Shown here: positions 25,963-34,675 of the stretch, piece by piece
Layout of the letters: every line of letters begins with the position of its first letter
Position numbering within the stretch: position 1 is the first letter of the stretch
Origin: UBA1433 sp964581565
Lineage (GTDB): Bacteria; Bacillota; Clostridia; Eubacteriales; UBA1433
NCBI GenBank assembly: GCA_964581565.1
Contig: CAZOOZ010000008.1
Location: 1-64,000 of the forward strand
Length of the DNA stretch: 64,000 bases
Direction of reading: 5' to 3'
Translations under genes and position numbers: made by a program
The notes under the pieces: model-generated
Database searches by the model: none
What the model was told of the DNA's origin: nothing
Seen by the model: only the letters and a program-made list of their open reading frames with translations

Positions 25963-27183
25963 ATGAATATTAAGATAATTTCAGGAAATGTATGTGCGGC
26001 AAAAGGCTTTTCGGCTGCAGGCCTGCACTGCGGAATACGAAAAAATAAATCAAAAAAAGATCTTGCATTGATTGTAAGCAGCTGCAAGGCAAATACAGCA
26101 TGTACATATACTTTAAATAAGGTAAAAGCTTCTCCTTTAAAAATAACTAAAGAGAATGTTGCAAATGGATACGCGAAGGCGATTATTGTCAACAGCGGTA
26201 ATGCGAATTCATGTAATGCTGACGGAGACGAGAAGGCACGCAGTATGTGTTCTTTAACGGCGGATCTTTTAGGTATTTCGCCGAAAGATGTCATTGTTGC
26301 TTCTACCGGAGTAATCGGAGAAATACTGCCGCTGGAACCTATTCGGGAGACACTGCCGAAATTGTATGCGGCATTAAATGATGAAGACGGTATAGATGCG
26401 GCACTGGCAATTATGACTACGGATACCAGACCGAAGGAAATAGCTGTAGAATTTGTGCTTGACGGGAAAATATGCAAAATGGGAGCCATATCCAAAGGAT
26501 CCGGAATGATTCATCCGAATATGGGAACCATGTTTGCTTTTATAACAACCGATACGGCAATCAGTACAAAAATGCTTCAGAAAGCTTTGATCGACACGGT
26601 GGAAGATACATTTAATATGATCAGTATCGACGGGGATACGTCGACCAATGATATGGTGTGCCTGCTTGCAAACGGTCAGGCAGGCAACAAGCTTATTGAA
26701 AACGAAGATAAAAATTATAAAATATTTTTAAAGGCATTAAGATATATCAGTGAGTATTTATCAAGAGAAATTGCAAGAGACGGGGAAGGAGCAAGCAAGC
26801 TGATTGAATGCAGGGTCATGAATGTAGCCTATGAAGCAGATGCGAAAAAAATTGCAAAAAGTGTTATTACCTCTTCACTTTTCAAAGCGGCAATGTTTGG
26901 TGCCGATGCAAACTGGGGCAGGATACTTTGCGCCGTGGGATATTCGGGGGCAGAGTTTATGCCTGAAAATGTTGATATTTCACTCGCATCAAAACAGGGG
27001 GAAATTGAGGTATGTAAACGCGGTCTGGGGCTTAGTTTTGATGAAGACTATGCAAAAAATATCCTTCTTGAGGATGAAATAAAAATCATCATCAATTTAA
27101 ATGAGGGAGACTACGATGCTACTTCCTGGGGCTGTGATCTTACATATGATTATGTAAGAATAAACGGTGCATACAGAACGTAG
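25963..27183 (+). CDS. argJ: Glutamate N-acetyltransferase/ornithine acetyltransferase
   Basis: A 406-residue ArgJ, the enzyme that transfers acetyl from N-acetylornithine to glutamate and so recycles the acetyl group; it can also act as acetylglutamate synthase. The self-cleavage site region reads KGSGMIHPNMGTMFAF with the nucleophile Thr189; the preceding residue is Gly rather than the more usual Ala. Other family blocks are NSGNANSCNADGDEKA (about 77-92) and ANWGRILCAVGYSGA. AAGGAAG precedes the ATG. With ArgJ present, no separate argA or argE is needed, which fits their absence here. Confidence 0.95.
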   Translation: MNIKIISGNVCAAKGFSAAGLHCGIRKNKSKKDLALIVSSCKANTACTYTLNKVKASPLKITKENVANGYAKAIIVNSGNANSCNADGDEKARSMCSLTADLLGISPKDVIVASTGVIGEILPLEPIRETLPKLYAALNDEDGIDAALAIMTTDTRPKEIAVEFVLDGKICKMGAISKGSGMIHPNMGTMFAFITTDTAISTKMLQKALIDTVEDTFNMISIDGDTSTNDMVCLLANGQAGNKLIENEDKNYKIFLKALRYISEYLSREIARDGEGASKLIECRVMNVAYEADAKKIAKSVITSSLFKAAMFGADANWGRILCAVGYSGAEFMPENVDISLASKQGEIEVCKRGLGLSFDEDYAKNILLEDEIKIIINLNEGDYDATSWGCDLTYDYVRINGAYRT

Positions 27184-27189
27184 GGTTAA

Positions 27190-28038
27190 GTGAACATGGA
27201 AAATAAAAATAATTTGTATCAGTTACAGGAGAAATTTAAAAATAAAATCATCGTCATCAAATATGGCGGGAATGCAATGACCAGTAAAGCTGCTGCAGTT
27301 AGCTTGATGAAAGATATTTTGCTGCTGCAGTCTCTCGATATCGGCGTTGTATTAGTGCATGGAGGCGGGCCTGAAATCAATGCTATGTTAAAAAAGACAG
27401 GAATAGAGAGCCGTTTTATAGGCGGGCTGCGTTATACAGATAAAGAATCTATCGATATTGTTCAGATGGTTCTTGCAGGCAAAGTAAATAAGGATTTGAG
27501 TTTGCTTGCATCACTGTGCGGCGGCAGGGCGATCGGGCTATCCGGTCTTGACAGTAATATTTTAACGGCGGAAAAATTAAAAAGTAACTTTGATTTAGGC
27601 TATGTAGGACAAATAAAAAAAGTAAATGAACATCCTATCACAGATATTATAAAGATTGGGTATTTACCGATTATATCAACGATTGGTTGTGACGAGGACG
27701 GCAATATCTATAACATCAATGCGGATACGGCGGCAGGAGCTATTGCTGTAAATTTACAAGCGGCGGCATTTGTGCTGCTTACCGATATTAAAGGCATCTT
27801 GCTTGATAAAAGCGATGAATCCACGCTGATAAAAAAAATAAATGCCGCTAAGGCAAAACAGTATATAAAAGATGGAATCATCAATGGTGGTATGATTCCA
27901 AAAGCACAATGCTGCATTCACGCCTCAAAGAATGGCGTAAAAGGTGCTTATATCATGGATGGCAGAAAAGAAAATGTCATCATTGAAGGCTTGCTTGGCA
28001 GAGGCAGTGAGGGCACTGTATTTGTGGATGATGAATAA
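27190..28038 (+). CDS. argB: Acetylglutamate kinase
   Basis: A 280-282-residue amino-acid kinase, second step of ornithine synthesis. Visible: VIKYGGNAM at the phosphate site (about residues 17-25), VLVHGGGPEINAML (about 54-67), the substrate loop with GGLRYTD, LSGLDSN, and NINADTAAGAIAVNLQAAAFVLLTDIKGIL (about 174-203; nucleotide site). Two starts are possible, GTG at 27190 and ATG at 27196; neither has a strong ribosome binding site, and only six bases separate the argJ stop from the first, suggesting coupled translation. Confidence 0.95.
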   Translation: MNMENKNNLYQLQEKFKNKIIVIKYGGNAMTSKAAAVSLMKDILLLQSLDIGVVLVHGGGPEINAMLKKTGIESRFIGGLRYTDKESIDIVQMVLAGKVNKDLSLLASLCGGRAIGLSGLDSNILTAEKLKSNFDLGYVGQIKKVNEHPITDIIKIGYLPIISTIGCDEDGNIYNINADTAAGAIAVNLQAAAFVLLTDIKGILLDKSDESTLIKKINAAKAKQYIKDGIINGGMIPKAQCCIHASKNGVKGAYIMDGRKENVIIEGLLGRGSEGTVFVDDE

Positions 28039-28056
28039 ATAGCAGGGGGATATAAA

Positions 28057-29229
28057 ATGTCAAATAAAATAATTAAAGAAACGACAGATACATATGTCGC
28101 CAATACGTATGGTCGATTCAATGTATGTATCAGTGAAGGAAAAAATGCGAAATGCACTGATTTTGAAGGTAAAACATATCTTGATTTTACAAGCGGCATC
28201 GGCGTTAATTCTCTTGGTTTTTGTAATGAAGAATGGGTTGAAGCCGTATGTGGTCAGGTAAAAACTTTAAATCATACTTCTAATTTATACTATTCGGAGC
28301 CGGGAGCGCAGCTGGCATATCGATTATGCGGCCTGAGCGGGATGAGCAAAGTATTTTTTTCCAACTCCGGAGCTGAAGCAAATGAATGCGCCATTAAAGC
28401 GGCGAGAAAATACAGCTTTGATAAATACGGAACCGACAGATATGAAATCATAACACTGAAAAATTCTTTCCATGGAAGAACATTGGCAACAATTACCGCA
28501 ACAGGTCAGGATGTATTTCATCAGTATTTTGATCCTTTTTTAGAAGGTTTTGTATATGCATCTGCAAACGACCGCGATGATCTATTGTCAAAAGTCAATA
28601 AAAAAACGTGCGCGATCATGATTGAAATCATCCAGGGCGAAGGCGGTATTTTAGAGCTTGAAGAAAGCTTTATAGAGACAGTTCTGAAAGTGGCACAGGC
28701 CAACGATCTTTTAGTAATTGTAGACGAAGTGCAAACAGGTATTGGGCGAACAGGCAGCCTGTTTTCTTATCAAAATTATACTTTTTTACCCAATATCGTA
28801 ACTTGCGCAAAGGGGCTTGCCGGAGGTCTACCTCTTGGAGCAACCCTATTCGACGAAAAGACGGCAAGCGTGTTAACACCGGGAACACATGCCACTACGT
28901 TTGGAGCAAACCCTATTGTTTGTGCGGGTGCAATGGCCGTGCTTGAAAGGCTAGATATGGATATGCTTCTCGATATCATTCAAAAAGGGATTTATATGAA
29001 AGAAAAGATCGAAAAGATGAAGCATGTGAAAAGCGTGAACGGCCGGGGGCTTATGCTCGGTATTGAAGTAGATATTGATAATAAAATGATTGTGGATAAA
29101 TGTATCGAAAAAGGGCTTTTGGTGCTGACTGCAAAGCAAAAAGTAAGGCTGTTGCCGCCGCTTAATATATCGCTGGAAGAAATCAACGAGGGCCTTGATA
29201 TTTTAGACGGTGTTTTAAATGAAATTTAA
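28057..29229 (+). CDS. argD: Acetylornithine aminotransferase
   Basis: A 390-residue class-III PLP aminotransferase. SGIGVNSLGF, FFSNSGAEANECAIKAARKYS (about residues 103-123), the SFHGRTLATITATGQ block, EIIQGEGG, VDEVQTGIGRTGSLF (about 222-236) and the PLP lysine in TCAKGLAGGLPLGA (about 248-261) are all in place. It converts N-acetylglutamate semialdehyde to N-acetylornithine. AGGGGG precedes the ATG. It is the last gene of the argCJBD operon and is followed at once by a strong terminator. Confidence 0.95.
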   Translation: MSNKIIKETTDTYVANTYGRFNVCISEGKNAKCTDFEGKTYLDFTSGIGVNSLGFCNEEWVEAVCGQVKTLNHTSNLYYSEPGAQLAYRLCGLSGMSKVFFSNSGAEANECAIKAARKYSFDKYGTDRYEIITLKNSFHGRTLATITATGQDVFHQYFDPFLEGFVYASANDRDDLLSKVNKKTCAIMIEIIQGEGGILELEESFIETVLKVAQANDLLVIVDEVQTGIGRTGSLFSYQNYTFLPNIVTCAKGLAGGLPLGATLFDEKTASVLTPGTHATTFGANPIVCAGAMAVLERLDMDMLLDIIQKGIYMKEKIEKMKHVKSVNGRGLMLGIEVDIDNKMIVDKCIEKGLLVLTAKQKVRLLPPLNISLEEINEGLDILDGVLNEI

Positions 29230-29231
29230 AT

Positions 29232-29266
29232 AAGAGTCCCCTTCTTTTTTAGAGGGGACTCTTTTA
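29232..29266 (+). terminator. Rho-independent terminator of argCJBD
   Basis: AAGAGTCCCCT and AGGGGACTCTT pair perfectly over 11 bp, followed by TTTTAT. It also faces the convergent murC gene. Confidence 0.88.
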
Positions 29267-29277
29267 TATAAGTATGA

Positions 29278-30684
29278 TTAATTGCTGTAGAGTTCTTTTA
29301 ATTTATCAACCAGCATAAACGCTACCTGATTGATACTTTGCGAACCTGCGACAAGTACAAAGTCTCCGGGTTGTAAGTTTTTGACTAAATAGTCTACAAT
29401 ATCCGTAAATTTGCTTATGCATATGGCTGGCGTGCCGTATTTTTCCTTTACTTCTTTTACAAGCATTTCACTTGAAATGCCCCAGGCATTTGCTTCTCTG
29501 TCGGAATAAATATCATTCATAATCAAATAATCGCAATGGCTGAGTGCTTCGGCAAACTCATCAAAGAAATCATATGTGCGTGAATATGTGTGCGGCTGGA
29601 AAACAACCCAAAGTTTGTTGCGTTCATAATTATGACATGCCTGTACAGTAACTTTGACTTCAGTGGGATGATGGGCGTAATCTTCAAATACTTTAATATT
29701 ATTGACTTGACCGCGAAACTCAAATCTTCTTTTTGTGCCCTGAAAACGACGAAGCGTATCTTGCATACTTTGGATAGGAATACCCAGAAAATCTGCACAT
29801 ATAATGGCAGTCAGCGCATTGAGCACATTGTGTTGTCCAGGGATAATCAAGCTAAAATGACCAAAGAAGTCCTTGTTTTTGAACACGTCAAATTGAGGCT
29901 GGCCTAATACGTTATATTGAATATTGGCAGCATAATAATCGTTGTTTTGACTAAGGCCGAATTTGATAACATTGCAACTGCATTCATCGGCTATAAAAAC
30001 GATATCCTTATCATCACCGTTTATGATCAATAGTCCGTCTTCGGGTACTATTTTGGCAAATTTCAGAAAAGACTGGCGAATCTGAGTAATGCCGTTTGTG
30101 AAATAATCTAAATGGTCTTCTTCAACATTCGCTATGGTGGCAATATAATGTTCAGACATTAAAAAGCTGTCAACATACTCACATGCCTCGGTCACGAAAT
30201 ATTCACTGTCACTGACGCGATAGTTACCGTTTATCTCACTGATTGTACCGCCGATACTAATCGTAGGATCAAAACCGGCATTTAAAAGCATAAGCGCAAT
30301 CATAGAAGAAGTTGTAGTTTTGCCATGTGTTCCTGATACGGCGATTGTTTTGGGATAAAGCGACGTTAAATATCCTAGAAATTCTGAACGCTGCATCATG
30401 GGCAGGCCCCTTCTTTGTGCTTCAATATATTCCGGATTATTTTTGTTGATGGCGGCAGTGTATACTACCAAATCACAATCAACCGGAATATTGTCGGCGC
30501 TATGACCGATTTTGATATCATGTCCCTCTTTGACTAATTTATCCGTATAGCCGCAAGGCCTCATATCGGAGCCTGAAATGATTAAATTTTTATGAATCGC
30601 AATATGGGCAAGGCCGCTCATACTGGTGCCGCCAATGCCGATAAAATGGATTTTTTTAATATTTTTAAAATCAATATTTTTCAT
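29278..30684 (-). CDS. murC: UDP-N-acetylmuramate--L-alanine ligase
   Basis: A 468-residue Mur ligase adding L-alanine to UDP-MurNAc in peptidoglycan synthesis. The N-terminal FIGIGGTSMSGLA (about residues 13-25) is the MurC nucleotide-sugar motif. AVSGTHGKTTTSSMIALM (about 110-127) is the ATP loop, EACEYVDSFL and NVEEDHLDYF are MurC-specific, and EDYAHHPTEV and FQPHTYSRT mark the C-terminal domain. The start at 30684 follows GAGG at eight bases; an extension 19 codons upstream lacks a signal and adds residues not seen in the family. Confidence 0.95.
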   Translation of the reverse strand: MKNIDFKNIKKIHFIGIGGTSMSGLAHIAIHKNLIISGSDMRPCGYTDKLVKEGHDIKIGHSADNIPVDCDLVVYTAAINKNNPEYIEAQRRGLPMMQRSEFLGYLTSLYPKTIAVSGTHGKTTTSSMIALMLLNAGFDPTISIGGTISEINGNYRVSDSEYFVTEACEYVDSFLMSEHYIATIANVEEDHLDYFTNGITQIRQSFLKFAKIVPEDGLLIINGDDKDIVFIADECSCNVIKFGLSQNNDYYAANIQYNVLGQPQFDVFKNKDFFGHFSLIIPGQHNVLNALTAIICADFLGIPIQSMQDTLRRFQGTKRRFEFRGQVNNIKVFEDYAHHPTEVKVTVQACHNYERNKLWVVFQPHTYSRTYDFFDEFAEALSHCDYLIMNDIYSDREANAWGISSEMLVKEVKEKYGTPAICISKFTDIVDYLVKNLQPGDFVLVAGSQSINQVAFMLVDKLKELYSN

Positions 30685-30926
30685 TTTATAAACCTCGAAG
30701 TTGATAATAAATATTATAACAAGTTCATTTTTATTATTCAATATTCAAAAAAACCGCCTTATATTACGAAATATAATATAAAATTGCCTATTTTTATCAC
30801 ATTTATTGTAAAAAAATATTTTTTTTTTTGATTTTATCCTATATAATATAGGTATTATAAGTATTTAACTAACTACCCAAATTGTATAAAGATCATTTAG
30901 TAGCTGTTACGGGAAGGAGTTACCCA
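30685..30926. promoter_or_regulatory. Divergent murC/spoVG promoter region
   Basis: About 240 AT-rich bases hold both promoters. At 30838-30852 there is a 15-bp palindrome, CCTATAT-A-ATATAGG, overlapping a TATAAT-like -10 sequence some 75 bases before the spoVG start. A T-rich run (about 30818-30829) lies just ahead, which can act as an upstream element. In Bacillus spoVG is driven by SigH; I cannot assign a sigma factor here. Confidence 0.4.
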
Positions 30927-31202
30927 ATGCAAATTACAGACATAAGAATCAGAAAAATTTATGCCGAAGGCAAAATGAAAGCAATTGTATCTGTTACGTT
31001 TGATGATGAATTGGTAATTCATGACATCAAAATAATTGAAGGCCAGAGTGGTATGTTCATAGCTATGCCAAGCAGAAGAACACCTGATGGAGAATTCAAG
31101 GATATTGCGCATCCGATTAATATCGAAGCAAGGAAAAAGATGCAAAAAGCAATTTTGGAAAAATATGAAGCAGAAGCATTGAACGAAGTTGCGGCAGAAT
31201 AA
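30927..31202 (+). CDS. spoVG: Septation/sporulation regulator SpoVG
   Basis: A 91-residue SpoVG. The sequence starts MQITDIRIRKIYAEGKMKAIVSVTFD in typical fashion, and contains the conserved VIHDIKIIEGQSGMFIAMPSRRTPDGEFKDIAHPI core. SpoVG is a small nucleic-acid-binding protein that influences septation, sporulation and virulence-type genes. The start at 30927 follows AAGGAG; an earlier in-frame codon adds unrelated residues. It lies upstream of glmU, the same order as in Bacillus and many clostridia, but a terminator-like hairpin separates the two here. Confidence 0.95.
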   Translation: MQITDIRIRKIYAEGKMKAIVSVTFDDELVIHDIKIIEGQSGMFIAMPSRRTPDGEFKDIAHPINIEARKKMQKAILEKYEAEALNEVAAE

Positions 31203-31220
31203 TCAAAATATCCATTTTAT

Positions 31221-31245
31221 AAAAAAGGGATTATCCCTTTTTTAT
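31221..31245 (+). terminator. Hairpin between spoVG and glmU
   Basis: AAAAAAGGGA-TTA-TCCCTTTTTT, a short perfect stem with a three-base loop and T-rich end. It probably ends or attenuates the spoVG transcript. Confidence 0.7.
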
Positions 31246-31320
31246 TTTATGTTAAAAATAAATGTGATGATGTGATATTATAATATAATTGTAAATATGA
31301 TTTATATGAGGAGGTGTGAG

Positions 31321-32673
31321 ATGCATACTCAGGCTATTATATTGGCTGGCGGCAAAGGCACGAGAATGAAAAGCGACAAGCCGAAAGTGCTGCACGAAAT
31401 ATGTGGTAAAAGCATGCTTTCTTATGTGCTGGATAATGTCGGTAATGCGGGAATAGAGCAAATTGCTGTTATTGTTGGCTACGGAGCGGAAGAAGTAAAA
31501 AGCAGTATTGTGGGGCAGGTCAGCACATTTACTCAGCACCGGCAGCTTGGAACGGGGCATGCAGTTATGCAGGCGCTGCCGTTTATTGATGATAATGCGT
31601 ATATTGTTATTTTATGCGGCGATGCTCCCTTGGTAGATTCAAAAACCATACAAGCTTTATATGAATATACTTCATCAAATAAAAAAGATGCCGTTGTTGT
31701 ATCGGCTATACTAGAAGATCCCTGCGGTTATGGCAGAATTGTAAGAGGCAGCGGCGATGAATTGATTAAAATTGTAGAACAAAAAGATGCTGCCGATGAA
31801 GAAAAGAAAATCGGCGAAATAAATTCGGGCGTCTATTGCTTTTTAGGGAGTGTATTAAAATATGCTTTGGGGCATATTAGTAATAATAATTTTCAGGGCG
31901 AATATTATCTCACAGACACGATAGAGCTTTTAATCAAAGAAAAATATTCTGTTGATGTTTTGATGGAAGAGAACAGCGATATAATAAAGGCCGTTAACGA
32001 TAAAAAGCAGCTTGCTCAATTAGAAAAATTTATGCGGCGTCATATCAATGATCTCTGGCTTGGAAAAGGGGTGAGCATGATTGATCCTGATTCGACTTAT
32101 ATTTCATACGACAGTGTCTTAAGTGAAGATGTTCTTTTATATCCAGGTGTTGTCATTGAAGGACGAAGTATCATCAAAAAAAATTGCATAATAACATCAG
32201 GCAGCATGATCAAAAACAGTATTATAGGTGAGGATACGCTTGTGCAAAGTTCCTATATTACAGACAGCATCGTAGGCAGCCATGTAAAGATCGGGCCTTA
32301 TGCGCACTTAAGACCAAAATCAAAACTGGCTGATCATGTAAGAATAGGTAATTTTGTAGAAGTGAAAAATTCCGAAATAGGGGAAAATTCAAAATCTTCT
32401 CATCTTACATACATCGGAGATGCCAAAGTGGGAGATAACGTGAATTTGGGATGTGGGGTTGTTTTTGTAAATTATGACGGGAAAAATAAAGCGCTTACAG
32501 TTGTGGAAGATGATTGTTTTATAGGCTGCAATGTAAATCTGATTGCGCCTGTCACAGTAAAAAAAGGCGCCTATGTGGCGGCGGGGTCGACAATTACATT
32601 TGATGTGGAAGAAAATAATCTGGCAATCGCGCGATGCAGACAAACCAACAAAGAAAACTGGGTTAAAAAATAA
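31321..32673 (+). CDS. glmU: Bifunctional GlmU
   Basis: A 450-residue two-domain enzyme making UDP-N-acetylglucosamine. N-terminal uridyltransferase: AIILAGGKGTRMKSDKPKVLHEI (about residues 5-27), QLGTGHAV, and LCGDAPLVD (about 98-106). C-terminal left-handed beta-helix acetyltransferase: hexapeptide repeats from about 250 onward, VGSHVKIGPYAHLRPKS, NFVEVKNSEIGENSKSSHLTYIGDA (about 347-371) and GCNVNLIAPVTV. The start at 31321 follows GAGGAGG at six bases; the longer frame is not supported. It precedes prs by 32 bases in one operon, the classical glmU-prs pair. Confidence 0.95.
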   Translation: MHTQAIILAGGKGTRMKSDKPKVLHEICGKSMLSYVLDNVGNAGIEQIAVIVGYGAEEVKSSIVGQVSTFTQHRQLGTGHAVMQALPFIDDNAYIVILCGDAPLVDSKTIQALYEYTSSNKKDAVVVSAILEDPCGYGRIVRGSGDELIKIVEQKDAADEEKKIGEINSGVYCFLGSVLKYALGHISNNNFQGEYYLTDTIELLIKEKYSVDVLMEENSDIIKAVNDKKQLAQLEKFMRRHINDLWLGKGVSMIDPDSTYISYDSVLSEDVLLYPGVVIEGRSIIKKNCIITSGSMIKNSIIGEDTLVQSSYITDSIVGSHVKIGPYAHLRPKSKLADHVRIGNFVEVKNSEIGENSKSSHLTYIGDAKVGDNVNLGCGVVFVNYDGKNKALTVVEDDCFIGCNVNLIAPVTVKKGAYVAAGSTITFDVEENNLAIARCRQTNKENWVKK

Positions 32674-32705
32674 GTAATAAAAATATTGGAGGAAAAGAAG
32701 AGAAA

Positions 32706-33653
32706 ATGAACTGGGCCGATAATAACGTTAAATTAATTGCAGGAAGCTCAAATTTGCCTTTGGCAAAAGAAATAGCATCAGTGCTGGAAATGCCGCTGTG
32801 TGACACAGCCACAGAACGCTTTAGTGATGGTGAGACATATGTAAATATCAATGAGTCTGTGAGAGGTTGTGACATATTCATTATTCAAAGTGTTGCCGAG
32901 CCTGTCAATGATAATTTAATGGAATTATTAATTTATATCGATGCGCTCAAACGTGCATCGGCAGGAAGGATCAACGCGGTTATTCCTTATTACGGATATG
33001 CAAGACAAGACAGGAAAGCACGCTCAAGAGACCCCATCACCGCAAAGTTGGTAGCAGATTTGATCACTGCGGCAGGTGCCAACAGAGTCATTACAATGGA
33101 TTTGCATGCACACCAAATTCAGGGATTTTTTAACATTCCTCTCGACCATCTCACGGCAACAAGCGTGATGGTGGAACATATTTTGCAACTTGGATTGGAT
33201 GATTTCGTCGTTGTATCGCCGGATGTGGGAAGTGTAAAACGCACACGCAAGGTAGCCGGTATGCTCGACGCGCCAATGGCAATCATAGATAAACGCCGTT
33301 ATGCAATGAATACAACGGAAGTCATGAATGTGATCGGTGATGTAAAAGGAAAAGACTTACTGCTCATAGATGATATGATAGATACGGCGGGGACGATGGC
33401 AAACTCGGTTTATGCGCTCAAAAAAATGGGAGCAAAAAATATCTACGCTGCCGCTACACATGGAGTGCTTTCAGGCAAAGCGATCAAAAATCTAAGCGAA
33501 GTCCCAATCGAGAAGGTATTTATCACCAACACGATTGATTTGCCGCAAGAAAAGCAAATAGATAAGATAAAAATAATCTCTGTTGCAGGCATTATTGCAA
33601 AAGCAATTGACAGAGTACATAAAGGCAAAAGTGTAAGTATACTATTTGATTAA
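32706..33653 (+). CDS. prs: Ribose-phosphate pyrophosphokinase
   Basis: A 315-residue class-I PRPP synthetase, making phosphoribosyl pyrophosphate from ribose-5-phosphate and ATP. Signature elements: FSDGETYVNINESVRG (about residues 38-53), PYYGYARQDRKARSRDPITAKLVADLI (about 96-122), MDLHAHQIQGFFNIP and the PRPP-binding loop LLIDDMIDTAGTM (about 219-231). AGGAAAAGAAGAGAAA precedes the ATG. It is the last gene of the glmU-prs unit and is followed by a strong terminator. Confidence 0.96.
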   Translation: MNWADNNVKLIAGSSNLPLAKEIASVLEMPLCDTATERFSDGETYVNINESVRGCDIFIIQSVAEPVNDNLMELLIYIDALKRASAGRINAVIPYYGYARQDRKARSRDPITAKLVADLITAAGANRVITMDLHAHQIQGFFNIPLDHLTATSVMVEHILQLGLDDFVVVSPDVGSVKRTRKVAGMLDAPMAIIDKRRYAMNTTEVMNVIGDVKGKDLLLIDDMIDTAGTMANSVYALKKMGAKNIYAAATHGVLSGKAIKNLSEVPIEKVFITNTIDLPQEKQIDKIKIISVAGIIAKAIDRVHKGKSVSILFD

Positions 33654-33666
33654 CTGATTTCAAAAG

Positions 33667-33696
33667 AGAGTTCTGCGGTGCAGCACTCTTTTTTTA
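33667..33696 (+). terminator. Rho-independent terminator after prs
   Basis: AGAGTTCTGC and GCAGCACTCT pair with one internal mismatch around a GGT loop, followed by seven T. Confidence 0.82.
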
Positions 33697-33710
33697 TTGT
33701 AACATTAAAA

Positions 33711-34640
33711 CTATATCATTTTTTCGTAGGCTTCAAGCGCGGCAAGATTTCGCGCTTTTGACATGGCAGCTACTTCAAAACCTTCATGCATGATGGCCCC
33801 ATGGCTGGAACGCAGCATTTCTTTTGCCTTGGCAATGCTCACATGCATAGGGTAGATGCCCCAGTTGGATTCCAGTTCTGTCAGTCGTGTCTTATTATTT
33901 ATATCTTTTGCGTCTGCCGTAAAGTAATAAGACAATTGCAGCATACTGCTGTATTCTATGCTTGTGCCCAAAGTTTTTAAATTAGTAATAGCGATTCCCG
34001 TTTCCTCCAATGCCTCTCTTGCTGCGGCCTTGCGGATATCTTCGCCTTTTAAAACGCCGCCTCCGGGGATTCCGCAAATATCCAATTTGTCGCTTTTGAG
34101 CAGGATGATTTTATCATCATCTGTCTTGATGATGCAGCGTGCAACAATACGCAGCGGATAGATTCTTTTTTCCGAGTTTTCGGCATGAATATGTATAAAA
34201 GACGGATATTTTTTTGCGAGGACATATTTATAAATAATCCATGTCTGTCCGTCTGAATACATATCTGTTGCAGCTTCGCCGTCAACAAACATGATTTCAT
34301 GGTCGGCTTCCAGCTCCAAAGATAGTCTTTCTTTAAGTTCGACTTCATAAAAAATTCCTGTATTAAAAACCTGTTTAAAATATTCAACAGGAGTATCTAT
34401 GTACCAAGACAGCGTTTCCAGCTTTCTTTTTACGTTGATAGAATATCCGGTCTCTTCTAAAAATTCTCTTCTCAGGGTTTCCTCATGCGTCTCTCCTTCT
34501 TGAACACCGCCTCCGGGAAGAAATTTACCCAGTTTGTTTTTTACAATTAATACTTTTCCGTCAATATCTGTTACCACTCCGTAGATGCCAGTACGCAGTA
34601 CAACATCACGCTCCGGTTTTCTGATCCCAAATACGGGCAA
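33711..34640 (-). CDS. Double Nudix hydrolase
   Basis: A protein of about 309 residues with two Nudix domains in a row. Both Nudix boxes (G-x5-E-x7-REUxEExGU) are intact: box 1 at about residues 44-66 (GGVQEGETHEETLRREFLEETGY) and box 2 at about 194-216 (GGVLKGEDIRKAAAREALEETGI). Each may hydrolyse a nucleotide-diphosphate-linked compound or a damaged nucleotide; tandem copies in one chain are unusual. The start is uncertain. A TTG at 34640 has AGAAGAGG at the right distance and gives the family-like LPVFGIRKP start, whereas a GTG at 34691 would overlap argF by 16 bases. It follows the arcA/argF genes in the same direction. Confidence 0.82.
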   Translation of the reverse strand: MPVFGIRKPERDVVLRTGIYGVVTDIDGKVLIVKNKLGKFLPGGGVQEGETHEETLRREFLEETGYSINVKRKLETLSWYIDTPVEYFKQVFNTGIFYEVELKERLSLELEADHEIMFVDGEAATDMYSDGQTWIIYKYVLAKKYPSFIHIHAENSEKRIYPLRIVARCIIKTDDDKIILLKSDKLDICGIPGGGVLKGEDIRKAAAREALEETGIAITNLKTLGTSIEYSSMLQLSYYFTADAKDINNKTRLTELESNWGIYPMHVSIAKAKEMLRSSHGAIMHEGFEVAAMSKARNLAALEAYEKMI

Positions 34641-34675
34641 AGTGATCACCTCTTCTGATAACTTATTCAATCTAT

